The notes under the pieces were generated by a model. That model was not told the DNA's origin. It made no database searches and worked only from the letters and a program-made list of their open reading frames with translations. Source: VBAS01 sp035318985 (GTDB lineage Bacteria > Bacteroidota > Bacteroidia > Chitinophagales > Chitinophagaceae). Taken from it: DNA of 64,000 nt. The stretch covers positions 1-64,000 of the forward strand of contig DATHDP010000041.1 of assembly GCA_035318985.1 (NCBI GenBank), given 5' to 3'. This document shows, one piece after another, positions 7,562 to 16,191 of the stretch. The translations under genes were made by a program, and so were the position numbers. The number at the start of each line of letters is the position of its first letter. Within the stretch, counting starts at the first letter, position 1.

Positions 7562-9262
7562 ATGAATAGAATCTTAAAAGGTATTGTTATCGTGACGCTG
7601 GTTTTGGTTAGCACTACCACTTTTTCTCAAACAAGTGTGAAGGAACCCCTACCCAATGGATGGTATTTACAGGACCTTAAGGACAACAGTGTGAATGGTA
7701 TTAGTCTGGATAAAGCCTATCAATTTGTAAAAGGAAAGAAGAGCAAAACTGTTTTAGTAGCTGTTATTGATTCCGGTGTTGACACTTTGCATGAAGACCT
7801 GAAAGAAATTTTATGGCATAACCCTAAAGAGATCCCAGGCAATGGAATTGATGATGACAAGAATGGTTATATAGATGATATCTATGGTTGGAATTTTATT
7901 GGTGGTAAAGATGGAAAGAATGTAACTGTAGATTCATATGAAAGAGACAGGGTTTATCATGCATTTAAAAATAAATATGAGGATAAAGATATTGACCCTT
8001 CAAAGCTTTCAAAAGAAGATGCTGTTGAATATGAAATGTGGAGCAAGGCAAAGGAAGAAATGTATGGCGCATCTGACGGGCCGGAAATAGATATCGCAAT
8101 TTTAAAAGTAGCTTATGAGAATCTTGTAAAAAGCGATAGCCTCTTACAAATCGCTTTGGGTAAAAAAGAATTTACCGGTAAAGAACTTGAAAAAGCTGAG
8201 TTGACTGATCTGAAAACAATGAATGCAAAAAATGCATTGTACGGGTTAATGAAAGCAAACGAAGCGTTGGAAATTACCAATAAGGAATTCATGGAGGGAT
8301 TTAAAGATTTTGTTGATGGCGAGCAAAGAAAAGCTGATGCAAAAGAAATTGCCCCTAAAAATTATCGGGATGATATTGTAAAAGATAATTACAAAGATTT
8401 CAATGATAAATACTACGGTAACAATAATGTTTTTGTTGATAATAAAGCTGCATTTCATGGCACTCACGTTTCTGGAATTATAGGGGCAAACAGAAAAAAT
8501 AAGATCGGGATCAATGGTGTTGCAGACAATGTGAGGATCATGATGGTGCGTGCCGTACCTGATGGTGATGAGCATGATAAGGATATTGCACTAGCGATCC
8601 GTTATGCAGTTGATAACGGCGCACAGGTTATTAATATGAGTTTTGGTAAAAGCTTTTCTCCTGAAAAAAAATGGGTAGATGAAGCTGTTGAGTATGCAAG
8701 GTCAAAAGGAGTATTGCTGGTGCATGCTGCAGGAAATGATTCAAAAAATGTTGATACGCTATGGAATTTTCCTAGTCCTGTTTACCAGGAGGATAAAAAA
8801 AGAGCCAGTAATTGGATAACTGTTGGAGCAAGCGGTGATCTTTCTATTGACCAGGTAAGCCCTGAAGGTGTTAAATACAATTCTTTGACAGCAGGCTTTT
8901 CAAACTATGGAAAAAATGAAGTGGATGTATTTGCTCCGGGTATGAAGATCTATTCTACTATTCCGGGCGGCAATACTTATGGAAATGCACAAGGAACAAG
9001 CATGGCTTCGCCAGTTGTTGCTGGTGTTGCGGCATTGATACTTGAGTATTATCCTAACTTAAGCGCTGAACAGGTAAAGTATGTAATTGAAAATTCTACA
9101 GTGGTCCCTGCGTATGAAGTAAATGTGCCAGCTTCAGATAAGAAAGTAAAGCTTTCTGAGATATCAAAAAGCGGCGGTGTGGTAAATGCTTACGAGGCAT
9201 TAAAACTTGCTTCAACACTGAAAGGTGAAAGAGCAACAGGAAATCAATTAAAACCATTCTGA
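7562..9262 (+). CDS. Subtilisin-like serine peptidase (S8) with large insert
   Basis: A 566-residue exported subtilase with a signal peptide ending near TTFSQ. The catalytic triad is Asp70 (AVIDSGVD), His299 (FHGTHVSG) and Ser480 (GTSMASP). About 229 residues separate Asp and His, against roughly 32 in subtilisin. The insert is charged and helical (residues ~110-290), a pattern seen in a Bacteroidota subgroup. No C-terminal type IX sorting domain is evident: the protein ends shortly after the catalytic domain. It is likely periplasmic or surface-associated; substrates are unknown. The gene stands alone between two terminators. Confidence 0.93.
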   Translation: MNRILKGIVIVTLVLVSTTTFSQTSVKEPLPNGWYLQDLKDNSVNGISLDKAYQFVKGKKSKTVLVAVIDSGVDTLHEDLKEILWHNPKEIPGNGIDDDKNGYIDDIYGWNFIGGKDGKNVTVDSYERDRVYHAFKNKYEDKDIDPSKLSKEDAVEYEMWSKAKEEMYGASDGPEIDIAILKVAYENLVKSDSLLQIALGKKEFTGKELEKAELTDLKTMNAKNALYGLMKANEALEITNKEFMEGFKDFVDGEQRKADAKEIAPKNYRDDIVKDNYKDFNDKYYGNNNVFVDNKAAFHGTHVSGIIGANRKNKIGINGVADNVRIMMVRAVPDGDEHDKDIALAIRYAVDNGAQVINMSFGKSFSPEKKWVDEAVEYARSKGVLLVHAAGNDSKNVDTLWNFPSPVYQEDKKRASNWITVGASGDLSIDQVSPEGVKYNSLTAGFSNYGKNEVDVFAPGMKIYSTIPGGNTYGNAQGTSMASPVVAGVAALILEYYPNLSAEQVKYVIENSTVVPAYEVNVPASDKKVKLSEISKSGGVVNAYEALKLASTLKGERATGNQLKPF

Positions 9263-9281
9263 TCTTAGAATAAATGATCTT

Positions 9282-9313
9282 AAAACCTCCGCAATTTTAC
9301 GGAGGTTTTTTAT
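9282..9313 (+). terminator. Rho-independent terminator after the subtilase gene
   Basis: The stem AAAACCTCCG/CGGAGGTTTT with an 8-base loop is followed by a T run, about 20 bases after the stop. Confidence 0.85.
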
Positions 9314-9374
9314 TTTAATAACTCTGCCCTCTTTAACTTTAATGCCTTAAAATTTTAAACCTAAACTATTCCTT

Positions 9375-9884
9375 ATGCCTCGACCCGATCTATCCCGTGT
9401 GCCAGATTTTTTTCATGGATATATAAGTAAAGTAAAAGAAGATGATCTTATGGCTGGTCTAAAAAGCAGCACAAATAATTTATTTGACCTTTTAAAATCT
9501 ATTCCTCCGGGGAAACATGATTATCGTTATGCAGATGGTAAATGGACAATAAAGGAAGTGCTACAACACATGCTTGACGGTGAAAGAGTATTTACTTACC
9601 GTGCACTTCGATTTGCCAGGAAAGACGACACCCCCCTACCGGGTTTTGATGAAAACCTTTTTGCTCAAACTGCAAAAGCTGATAAAAGAAACTGGAATGA
9701 CATGGTAGAAGAATTTGTTTCTCTGCGAAAAGCAACAGAAGCAATGTTTGCTTCATTTGATAATGAACAAATGGAACAATCTGGAATTGCCAGTGAAAAT
9801 TCGACTTATGTATTGGGAATTGGTTATATCGTTGCAGGACATGTTAATCATCATTGCCAGATCATTAAAGAAAGATACTTGTAA
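9375..9884 (+). CDS. DinB-like protein (DinB_2 / YfiT-type metal-dependent four-helix bundle)
   Basis: A 169-residue cytoplasmic protein of the DinB/YfiT superfamily, whose four-helix bundles carry a three-His metal site. Visible candidates are the His in LQHMLDGERVF (around residue 72) and the His cluster in VAGHVNHHCQIIKERYL at the C-terminus. The KWTIKEVLQHMLD block is the family hallmark. Members include bacillithiol and mycothiol transferases, but most Bacteroidota copies are uncharacterised. ATG at 9375 is the only sensible start. It is transcribed towards the convergent protease gene and shares a bidirectional terminator with it. Confidence 0.88.
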   Translation: MPRPDLSRVPDFFHGYISKVKEDDLMAGLKSSTNNLFDLLKSIPPGKHDYRYADGKWTIKEVLQHMLDGERVFTYRALRFARKDDTPLPGFDENLFAQTAKADKRNWNDMVEEFVSLRKATEAMFASFDNEQMEQSGIASENSTYVLGIGYIVAGHVNHHCQIIKERYL

Positions 9885-9886
9885 AA

Positions 9887-9913
9887 AATAACCCCGACTT
9901 AGTCGGGGTTATT
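9887..9913. terminator. Bidirectional terminator between DinB and protease genes
   Basis: A perfect 12-bp stem AATAACCCCGAC/GTCGGGGTTATT with a 3-base loop and A/T-rich flanks lies between two convergent genes. Confidence 0.88.
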
Positions 9914-9932
9914 CAATTTATTGTATCAATTA

Positions 9933-12080
9933 TTAAAACGGTTTTTTTGCTTCATCGGCCTTCCCCTTTACCAGATTTTTTTGCTGTACCATATCCGCGG
10001 TTACTTTCGCAGCCTGGTCAATGTAAATATCTTTACGAAGGTTCTTTATCCACTGATCGAAACGATCTTGCTTTCCTTTATCATAAGTAAACCTGGTAGC
10101 ATCTTGTGGAAGTGAGTTCACATCCATATCGTTATCTAATTTTTTCAGCGCTTCGATCTGGCGAACCGTAGTTCTGATCGCTTTTTGTTCTTTCTGATAT
10201 TTATCAAAATTCAAAGGATACTCCCTGTCATTTTGTTTTGAAAGCCATTCTGTATTTTCTTTTATTAATTTAAATGCTTTATTTGATTGAAGTCTTGCTT
10301 CACTTAATTTTTGGATTGTTGCCAATTCATAACCCGATTTCCAATTATTGATCGATGCTTTTTGAATTTCATCCCATGGTAATGCATCAGGATCATCTTT
10401 CTCACGGAATTTCAGATACTCGTAATTATCAGGTAAAACAATATCAGATGCAACACCTTTCAATTGTGTTGATCCGCCATTTACCCTATAAAATTTTTGC
10501 AAGGTCAATTTAATCGTTCCCAGGTCTGAATTAGAGTTCAAATAACCGGATTCAGGATCAAGACCAAGATTGCGCTGCACAGTTCCTTTGCCATAAGTGG
10601 TAGTACTGCCAATAACTACACCACGACCATAATCCTGGATAGCAGCTGCAAAAATTTCAGAAGCTGATGCGCTGAATTCATTTACCATTACTGTAAGCGG
10701 GCCATCATATAATACTTCACGATTTTTATCTTCAAGGATATTTGGTTTGCCATCACGATCTTTCACTTGTACAATAGGCCCTTTGTCGATGAAAAGACCA
10801 ACCATTTGCACTACATCATAAAGTGAACCACCTCCATTATTACGCAGATCCATGATGATACCATCTACTTTATCTTCTTTCAACTTGATGATCTCTTTTG
10901 CAACATCAATATAACAGCGGGCACCATTTGGTCTGTCGAAGTCTGCATAGAACTCCGGAAGATAAATGTATCCAAGTCTTGAATTACCATTATTAATAAT
11001 AGCACTTTTTGCAAATGATTCGTCTTGCACGATCTCATCACGAACTAATGTGATCACCTTTACTGAACCATCTTGTTTCTTCAATGTCAATTTTACATCG
11101 GTTCCTTTTTTGCCACGAATAAGTTTTACGGCATCTTCAACAACATAACCGGTTAATTCAACAGGTTCTTCTGTGCCCTGCCCAACTTTTAAAATTATAT
11201 CACCCACTTGCACCTCCCCGCTTTTCCATGCCGGGCTTCCTGCTATCAATGTGTTTATTTTTATGTTGCCTTCATCATAAATAAGTGATGCGCCAATACC
11301 AAAAAAGCGACCACTCATCTGCTCGTCGAAATATCTTTTATCTACAGGAGGAAAAAACTCTGTATGTGGATCCATTGTATTTGTAATGATGCTAACGAAC
11401 AGATTGAATTTATCATCTTCAGTAAATTTGAAACGATATCTTTCAAATGTTCTTTCCATTGATTTTGATACTTTTTCTCTTGCTTCAACTTCCAATTCAG
11501 CATTTGTCTTCACTTTGAAACCAGCAACATCTTTATTCTTATCCCTTGTTTCTATCAAGTCAACATACTTGTCAAGAGACTGGTATTTGAGTGATTTTCT
11601 CCAACTCTCTTTTCTTTCTGCTGCTGTTGCAGGGAATTTTATTTTGTCTGGATCACCTGCATAGGTTTCATCGGTCGAGTAATCAAAAGGCTTGCTCAAA
11701 ATATCCTTATAGACCAAAGCAGCTTCTTCCATTCTTTTATTAAATAATAAGCCAACTGCTTTGAAAAATTCAACATCAGCACCTTTCATTTCATCATCGA
11801 TCTTATACTCAAATTTCTTAAGCGCTTCGATATCTTCTTTCAAAAAAATATTTTTATTCGGATCGATGACTTCAAAATATTTATAAAATATTTTTTTAGA
11901 AAAGCTGTCATCAATAAGCTTTGGGCTATAATGAGCTTCCTTCAGCATATCTGTAACATTGTGAAGGATCTTTTCATATTTACCGGGAGGATCAATTTCT
12001 TTTTTCACAGAGCCGGCAAAAAACACTCCTGCAATGAGCAGGATAATGATCAGGATAGGTAATCGTTTAAGGTTTGTCAT
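9933..12080 (-). CDS. prc: Carboxy-terminal processing protease, Prc/tail-specific (S41)
   Basis: About 715 residues. The start at 12080 gives an N-terminal membrane or signal segment (residues ~6-26); an in-frame ATG at 12101 is the alternative. It is a periplasmic tail-specific protease of family S41 that degrades or trims proteins from their C-termini. After an N-terminal helical domain comes a PDZ domain (GRFFGIGASLIY ... SPAWKSGEVQVGDIILKVG). The catalytic region has MDLRNNGGGSL, the nucleophile Ser in NEFSASASEIF, and the general-base Lys in TTYGKGTVQ. The C-terminal DUF3340-like helical extension is present, as expected for Prc rather than short CtpA. Complete. Confidence 0.93.
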   Translation of the reverse strand: MTNLKRLPILIIILLIAGVFFAGSVKKEIDPPGKYEKILHNVTDMLKEAHYSPKLIDDSFSKKIFYKYFEVIDPNKNIFLKEDIEALKKFEYKIDDEMKGADVEFFKAVGLLFNKRMEEAALVYKDILSKPFDYSTDETYAGDPDKIKFPATAAERKESWRKSLKYQSLDKYVDLIETRDKNKDVAGFKVKTNAELEVEAREKVSKSMERTFERYRFKFTEDDKFNLFVSIITNTMDPHTEFFPPVDKRYFDEQMSGRFFGIGASLIYDEGNIKINTLIAGSPAWKSGEVQVGDIILKVGQGTEEPVELTGYVVEDAVKLIRGKKGTDVKLTLKKQDGSVKVITLVRDEIVQDESFAKSAIINNGNSRLGYIYLPEFYADFDRPNGARCYIDVAKEIIKLKEDKVDGIIMDLRNNGGGSLYDVVQMVGLFIDKGPIVQVKDRDGKPNILEDKNREVLYDGPLTVMVNEFSASASEIFAAAIQDYGRGVVIGSTTTYGKGTVQRNLGLDPESGYLNSNSDLGTIKLTLQKFYRVNGGSTQLKGVASDIVLPDNYEYLKFREKDDPDALPWDEIQKASINNWKSGYELATIQKLSEARLQSNKAFKLIKENTEWLSKQNDREYPLNFDKYQKEQKAIRTTVRQIEALKKLDNDMDVNSLPQDATRFTYDKGKQDRFDQWIKNLRKDIYIDQAAKVTADMVQQKNLVKGKADEAKKPF

Positions 12081-12215
12081 ATAATTTATCAGCTTTATCA
12101 TTATTTAATTTTATCCGCTATTATAAGAGTAGTAAAAATAACGCAAAAACATGGGTTTTTTTACTCCTAATTCCTTTTAACAGAGCTTTTTGATGAATGG
12201 TGAATAGAATGAAAA

Positions 12216-12247
12216 TAAAAAACCTCCTGTAAACAGAAGGTTTTTGT
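12216..12247 (-). terminator. Terminator downstream of the tRNA-His 3' copy
   Basis: The stem AACCTcCTG/CAGaAGGTT with loop TAAA is flanked by A and T runs. On the minus strand it follows the partial tRNA copy and may be the terminator that originally served the tRNA gene. Confidence 0.7.
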
Positions 12248-12250
12248 TTG

Positions 12251-12318
12251 GGTAACCAATGGGGTTCCTCCGAAGGAGTCCCTTCGGGAGAACCCACGAC
12301 CCTCAGAACCACAATCTG
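12251..12318 (-). pseudogene. Partial tRNA-His copy (3' part) with 22-nt insertion in the T-loop
   Basis: Compared with the intact tRNA-His at 12605-12679, these bases reproduce without visible change the stretch from the anticodon stem through the T-arm and 3' acceptor strand (46 nt). A 22-nt insertion (12268-12289) interrupts it at the centre of the T-loop TTCGAA. The insertion consists of two 11-nt mini-palindromes. The 5' half of the tRNA is missing; immediately upstream on the minus strand is the stop codon of the GIY-YIG gene. It cannot fold as a tRNA. Confidence 0.88.
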
Positions 12319-12319
12319 G

Positions 12320-12562
12320 TCAGATAATTTTTTCTTGCTTTAAAAAAACATATCCATCAATACTTTTAAAAAACAACTCTCTTTTTACTGCTTCAATTCT
12401 CGTCTCGAATGTTTCAAAATGATGAATGATAAATGGTCTACGGCCTTTTGTGGCCCTTACTTTGCCATTATTGTGTTCCTGTAATCTTAAATTTAAATCC
12501 GCAGTGTGTCCGTAATAATATTTACCGTCCTTCACACTTTTTAGAATATATGCGTAGTACAT
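12320..12562 (-). CDS. Small GIY-YIG nuclease-domain protein next to tRNA-His
   Basis: Eighty residues forming a stand-alone GIY-YIG domain. AYIL near the N-terminus and YYYGH give the two Tyr-containing strands, the Arg lies in LNLRLQEHN, and the catalytic Glu in VKRELFFKS. Such UvrC-like single-domain proteins are presumed metal-dependent endonucleases and are common in Bacteroidota, but their roles are unknown. The start codon is 42 bases beyond the 3' end of the intact tRNA-His. The stop lies one base before a duplicated tRNA-His 3' part. This arrangement suggests the gene inserted into the tRNA and rebuilt its 3' end, like a homing or island-type element. That mechanism is inference. Confidence 0.88.
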   Translation of the reverse strand: MYYAYILKSVKDGKYYYGHTADLNLRLQEHNNGKVRATKGRRPFIIHHFETFETRIEAVKRELFFKSIDGYVFLKQEKII

Positions 12563-12596
12563 AAAAAGTAAAAACCCCGAATTACCAGGGTTTTAT
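12562..12596 (-). terminator. Terminator of tRNA-His
   Basis: On the minus strand the imperfect stem AAAACCC/GGGTTTT is followed by a T-rich run ending at the GIY-YIG start codon. Confidence 0.65.
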
Positions 12597-12604
12597 TTTT
12601 GGGG

Positions 12605-12679
12605 GGTAACCAATGGGGTTCGAACCCACGACCCTCAGAACCACAATCTGATGCTCTAACCAACTGAGCTATGGCTACC
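12605..12679 (-). tRNA. tRNA-His (anticodon GTG)
   Basis: On the minus strand a full cloverleaf can be drawn. The acceptor GTAGCCA pairs with TGGTTAC, the D-arm GCTC/GAGC encloses a loop with GG, the anticodon stem CAGA/TCTG has a 7-base loop centred on GTG, and the T-arm GTGGG/CCCAC-like stem carries TTCGAA. The extra 5' G at 12679 opposite discriminator C (12605) is the G-1:C73 pair diagnostic of tRNA-His. CCA is not encoded. Confidence 0.95.
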
Positions 12680-12776
12680 ATTTTTAGACGATTGCAAAAG
12701 TAAATAATTAGGCGTTGCATGCAAAATGAGATTTTGACCCGGCATGATGTTTATGTTTCTTTGTCTAAACTTATTA

Positions 12777-13397
12777 ATGAATTATTCGCTGCTGATCCAA
12801 CTCCTTGTAATTCCAATAATTTCTGCTTTCATTGGATGGTTTACAAACTGGATTGCAATCAAAATGCTTTTTCACCCGAGAGAGCCAAAGCGAATTCTTG
12901 GAATTACATTTCATGGTATTTTTCCCAAAAGACAAAAAATATTTGCCGAGAAATTGGGCAAAATGATAAGTGCAGAATTTCTTTCGTATGAAGACATAGA
13001 GGAAAAAATTGCCAACCCAAAAAATTTAGAAAAACTTATGCCCATGATAGAGGCACATGTTGATAATTTTCTGAAGAATAAACTGAGTGATGAAATGCCC
13101 TTCCTGAGTTTATTCATTGGCAGTAAAACCATCAAGTCTTTGAAAAAGACGTTTATGCAGGAATTAGAAATACTTTTTCCGCAGATAATGAAAAGCTATG
13201 CCGGTCATTTACAGGAAGAACTCGATTTGGAAAAAATCGTTACTGAAAAGGTTTCTGCTTTCTCAACTGATAAGTTAGAAGACATTTTATACCAAATAAT
13301 GAGCAAAGAGTTCAGGTTTGTTGAAATTCTTGGTGGAGTCATTGGTTTTATTATCGGTATCGTGCAAGTATTGATCACCTATTTTTTACCTAAATAG
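12777..13397 (+). CDS. DUF445 family membrane protein
   Basis: About 206 residues with the DUF445 hallmark near the N-terminus (IPIISAFIGWFTNWIAIKMLFHP) forming one membrane helix. A long soluble helical part follows (residues ~60-170), then a second membrane helix at the C-terminus (GVIGFIIGIVQVLITYFL). It is an integral inner-membrane protein of unknown function. ATG at 12777 places the conserved segment directly at the N-terminus; an in-frame ATG at 12744 would add 11 hydrophobic residues. It is divergent from the tRNA-His locus. Confidence 0.87.
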   Translation: MNYSLLIQLLVIPIISAFIGWFTNWIAIKMLFHPREPKRILGITFHGIFPKRQKIFAEKLGKMISAEFLSYEDIEEKIANPKNLEKLMPMIEAHVDNFLKNKLSDEMPFLSLFIGSKTIKSLKKTFMQELEILFPQIMKSYAGHLQEELDLEKIVTEKVSAFSTDKLEDILYQIMSKEFRFVEILGGVIGFIIGIVQVLITYFLPK

Positions 13398-13453
13398 TTA
13401 ATCAAGGTTAATATCCCGAACATTTTCCTTCTATGAATGTCTTTAAGCCTTTT

Positions 13454-13469
13454 GTCATTTAAAAATGAC
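13454..13469. promoter_or_regulatory. Palindrome upstream of TonB receptor gene
   Basis: GTCATTT and AAATGAC arms are separated by two bases, about 20 bases upstream of a near-consensus -7 element (GACCTTTG at 13488-13495). This may be an operator. No regulator is known. Confidence 0.35.
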
Positions 13470-13520
13470 ATTTCGAGAAGGTTAAATGACCTTTGCACGT
13501 CTAATCCCAAAACTCGTATA

Positions 13521-16127
13521 ATGAATAAGTTAGTTCTCGTTTTTTTATTAAACCTTACCAGCTTTTGCTTATTTGCTCAAAACCCAATGCAAAGACCAGG
13601 TGGTGCAGGAAATGGCCAGCAAATGAATGGCCGTATGTATGGAAAAGTGGTAGAGGCACAATCCGGTAAACCGGTTGAAGCGGCTTCAGTTCAGTTAGTT
13701 CAAAGCCGTATGGATACAGCCACTAAAAAAAGAAAAGATGTAATTATAGCTGGCATGCTTACAAAAGCGAACGGCGAATTTTCTTTAGAGAATGTTCCTC
13801 TTTTTGGCCAATCCAAACTTAAGATCACAGCTATTGGTTTTAAAGCAATCGAACAACCTGCTGGCTTTGAAATGAAACCCGGCGGAGATATGAGTGCAAT
13901 GTTAAATGCAATTGACAAAGATCTTGGTAATATCAAATTGGAAATAGATGCACAAGTATTAGGTAATGTAACTGTAGTTGGTTCAAAACCTCTTTTCCAA
14001 TTAGGTATTGACAGAAAAATATATAATGTAGAGAAAGATGTGATAGCTGCAGGCGGTACTGCTGTTGATGTTATGAAAAATGTTCCTTCTCTTTCAGTTG
14101 ATCTGGATGGAAACGTTACACTTCGGAATAATGCACCCCAGATATTCGTGGATGGTCGTCCAACTACAATGCAGCTTGAACAGATCCCAGCTGATGCAAT
14201 TGAATCAGTTGAAATTATTACGAATCCTTCCGCTAAGTATGACGCATCTGGTGGTACATCTGGAATATTGAATATTGTTTTAAAGAAAAATAAAAAAGTA
14301 GGCTACAATGGTAGTCTTCGTTCAAGTATTGATTCAAGAGCAAAAATTGGCTTAGGTGGTGATTTTAGCCTTCGTCAAAATAAAATAAATGTTTTCGGAA
14401 GCGCCAATTATAACCAGCGTAAATCTATAAGCACTGGCTATACTGACAGGTATAATATTCTTGATCAACCCAACACTTATATGCACCAGGATGATAATAG
14501 TGAGATGGTTGGTAATTTTAAATTTTTCAGAGCTGGCCTTGACTATTTTATTGATAACAGGAACACTCTTTCAGTCAGCTCGAATATTGGTAATGGTACA
14601 TTCCACCCTGAATCAATTAGTAAGTTGTTGGTGGATTCACTTTACACGATAAAAAAGACCTCCTACCTCGAAAGAATGACAAATTCAGATGGTACTTTCA
14701 AATTCAGAGGCGCCCAATTAAGTTTCAAACATAATTTTCCTAAAGCAGGAAGAGAGTGGACAGCAGATGCAACATATAATAAGAGGACGAATATCAATGA
14801 AAGTCTTATTGGAACTGATTATTACGATTATCCAACAAACATTCTTGTTGGTCAATTTGACCAGCAACAAAATACTTCCGGCACTGGTCAAAGTCTTATT
14901 GTACAAACTGATTTTGTCAACCCCATTACTGACAAATCAAAGATAGAGATGGGTGTTAGAGCTGCTTTCAACAAAGCAAACAGCACAAGTGCATTTTATT
15001 ATTTCGATCCGGCTACTGGACAACCGAAACTTGTGCCGAATTCAGAGATCGATTATGTAAGTGAGGACCATATTTTGGCTGCCTATACAACTTATACGAA
15101 CAATATAAAATCTTTCGGATACCAGCTTGGTCTTAGAGTTGAAAGCTCAGGTTATGATGGTGAGCTTGTAAAGACAAATGAATCATTCAGCAATACTTTT
15201 CCACTTAGCTTTTTCCCAAGTGTTTTCTTAAGCCAAAAATTGAAGAAAGAGCAGGAGTTGCAACTTAATTATACAAGGAGGATCAATCGTCCAAACTTCT
15301 TCCAGCTGTCACCGTTTATTGATAAGTCTGATTTTCTTAACCCGAGAAAAGGTAACCCGGATCTGGAACCTGAGTTTACGAATTCATTTGAGTTATCTTA
15401 TCAGAAAATATTTAAGAATAAAGATAACTTTCTTGCTTCTCTTTATTATAAACATACAGACAATCTAATTACCAGCTACCAGGGGGAGACAGAGGTTATA
15501 GATAGCGTAGAACGTGTGATCTCTACTTTCATAAATGCAAACTCAAGCTATGTAACGGGTCTTGAACTTACAATGAAAAATAAGATAACCAAATGGTGGG
15601 ATCTTACTTCTAATGTGAATCTTTATACTTCAAAGATCAATATTGATGATCCTGCCCAACCTGAGCAAGATCAGTTTGCAAGTTGGTTCGGCAAGGTGAA
15701 TAATACTTTCAAACTTCCTAAGAATTTTTCTTTCCAGTTAACAGCAGTATATAATTCCAAAACAGTACTTCCTCCGGGAGGAAGTGGCGGAGGTGGCGGA
15801 ATGGGAATGATGTTTGGTGGCCCTTCATCATCTGCACAAGGATATGTTCGTTCAAATTTTTATGCGGATATGGGTATTAAGTATGAATTTTTAAAGAACA
15901 AGGCCGCATCAATTTCACTTAATATGAGTGATGTTTTCGGAACCCGTCGTTCTTATACACATTCAGAGTCACAATATTTCACACAGGATGTTTATCGTCA
16001 GCGTGACCCACATCTGCTTCGTCTGAATTTCAACTGGAGATTTGGAAAGTTTGATCCGAATCTTTTCAAACGTAAAAACCTGAAAGGAGAAAGAGAAGGT
16101 ATGAATACTGGCGAAGGAATGCAGTAA
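13521..16127 (+). CDS. TonB-dependent receptor with carboxypeptidase-like N-domain (OMP_b-brl_3 type)
   Basis: About 868 residues. ATG at 13521 starts a clear signal peptide (LVLVFLLNLTSFCLFAQ); the upstream in-frame ATG at 13437 precedes it with non-signal sequence. Residues ~45-140 form a CarboxypepD_reg-like sandwich, followed by a plug domain (VDVMKNVPSLSVDLDGNV, IFVDGRPTTMQLEQIPADAIESVEIITNPSAKYD) and a 22-strand-type barrel. A Gly- and Met-rich loop lies near residue 755 (GGSGGGGGMGMMFGG). No SusD partner or TonB box is visible. It probably imports or senses a substrate at the outer membrane; the ligand is unknown. A terminator follows. Confidence 0.9.
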   Translation: MNKLVLVFLLNLTSFCLFAQNPMQRPGGAGNGQQMNGRMYGKVVEAQSGKPVEAASVQLVQSRMDTATKKRKDVIIAGMLTKANGEFSLENVPLFGQSKLKITAIGFKAIEQPAGFEMKPGGDMSAMLNAIDKDLGNIKLEIDAQVLGNVTVVGSKPLFQLGIDRKIYNVEKDVIAAGGTAVDVMKNVPSLSVDLDGNVTLRNNAPQIFVDGRPTTMQLEQIPADAIESVEIITNPSAKYDASGGTSGILNIVLKKNKKVGYNGSLRSSIDSRAKIGLGGDFSLRQNKINVFGSANYNQRKSISTGYTDRYNILDQPNTYMHQDDNSEMVGNFKFFRAGLDYFIDNRNTLSVSSNIGNGTFHPESISKLLVDSLYTIKKTSYLERMTNSDGTFKFRGAQLSFKHNFPKAGREWTADATYNKRTNINESLIGTDYYDYPTNILVGQFDQQQNTSGTGQSLIVQTDFVNPITDKSKIEMGVRAAFNKANSTSAFYYFDPATGQPKLVPNSEIDYVSEDHILAAYTTYTNNIKSFGYQLGLRVESSGYDGELVKTNESFSNTFPLSFFPSVFLSQKLKKEQELQLNYTRRINRPNFFQLSPFIDKSDFLNPRKGNPDLEPEFTNSFELSYQKIFKNKDNFLASLYYKHTDNLITSYQGETEVIDSVERVISTFINANSSYVTGLELTMKNKITKWWDLTSNVNLYTSKINIDDPAQPEQDQFASWFGKVNNTFKLPKNFSFQLTAVYNSKTVLPPGGSGGGGGMGMMFGGPSSSAQGYVRSNFYADMGIKYEFLKNKAASISLNMSDVFGTRRSYTHSESQYFTQDVYRQRDPHLLRLNFNWRFGKFDPNLFKRKNLKGEREGMNTGEGMQ

Positions 16128-16148
16128 AAAATTTTTCAAATATATTGT

Positions 16149-16178
16149 AGTCCCGCCTTAGGCGGGACTTTTTCTTTT
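16149..16178 (+). terminator. Rho-independent terminator after TonB receptor gene
   Basis: A perfect 9-bp stem AGTCCCGCC/GGCGGGACT with a TTA loop is followed by a T-rich run. Confidence 0.88.
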
Positions 16179-16191
16179 ATATTTGAAAGAA

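Noticed and set aside
12121..12312. 63-codon minus-strand frame over the tRNA copy and terminator
   Set aside because: It reads through the tRNA-His fragment and a hairpin, so it is not a protein gene.
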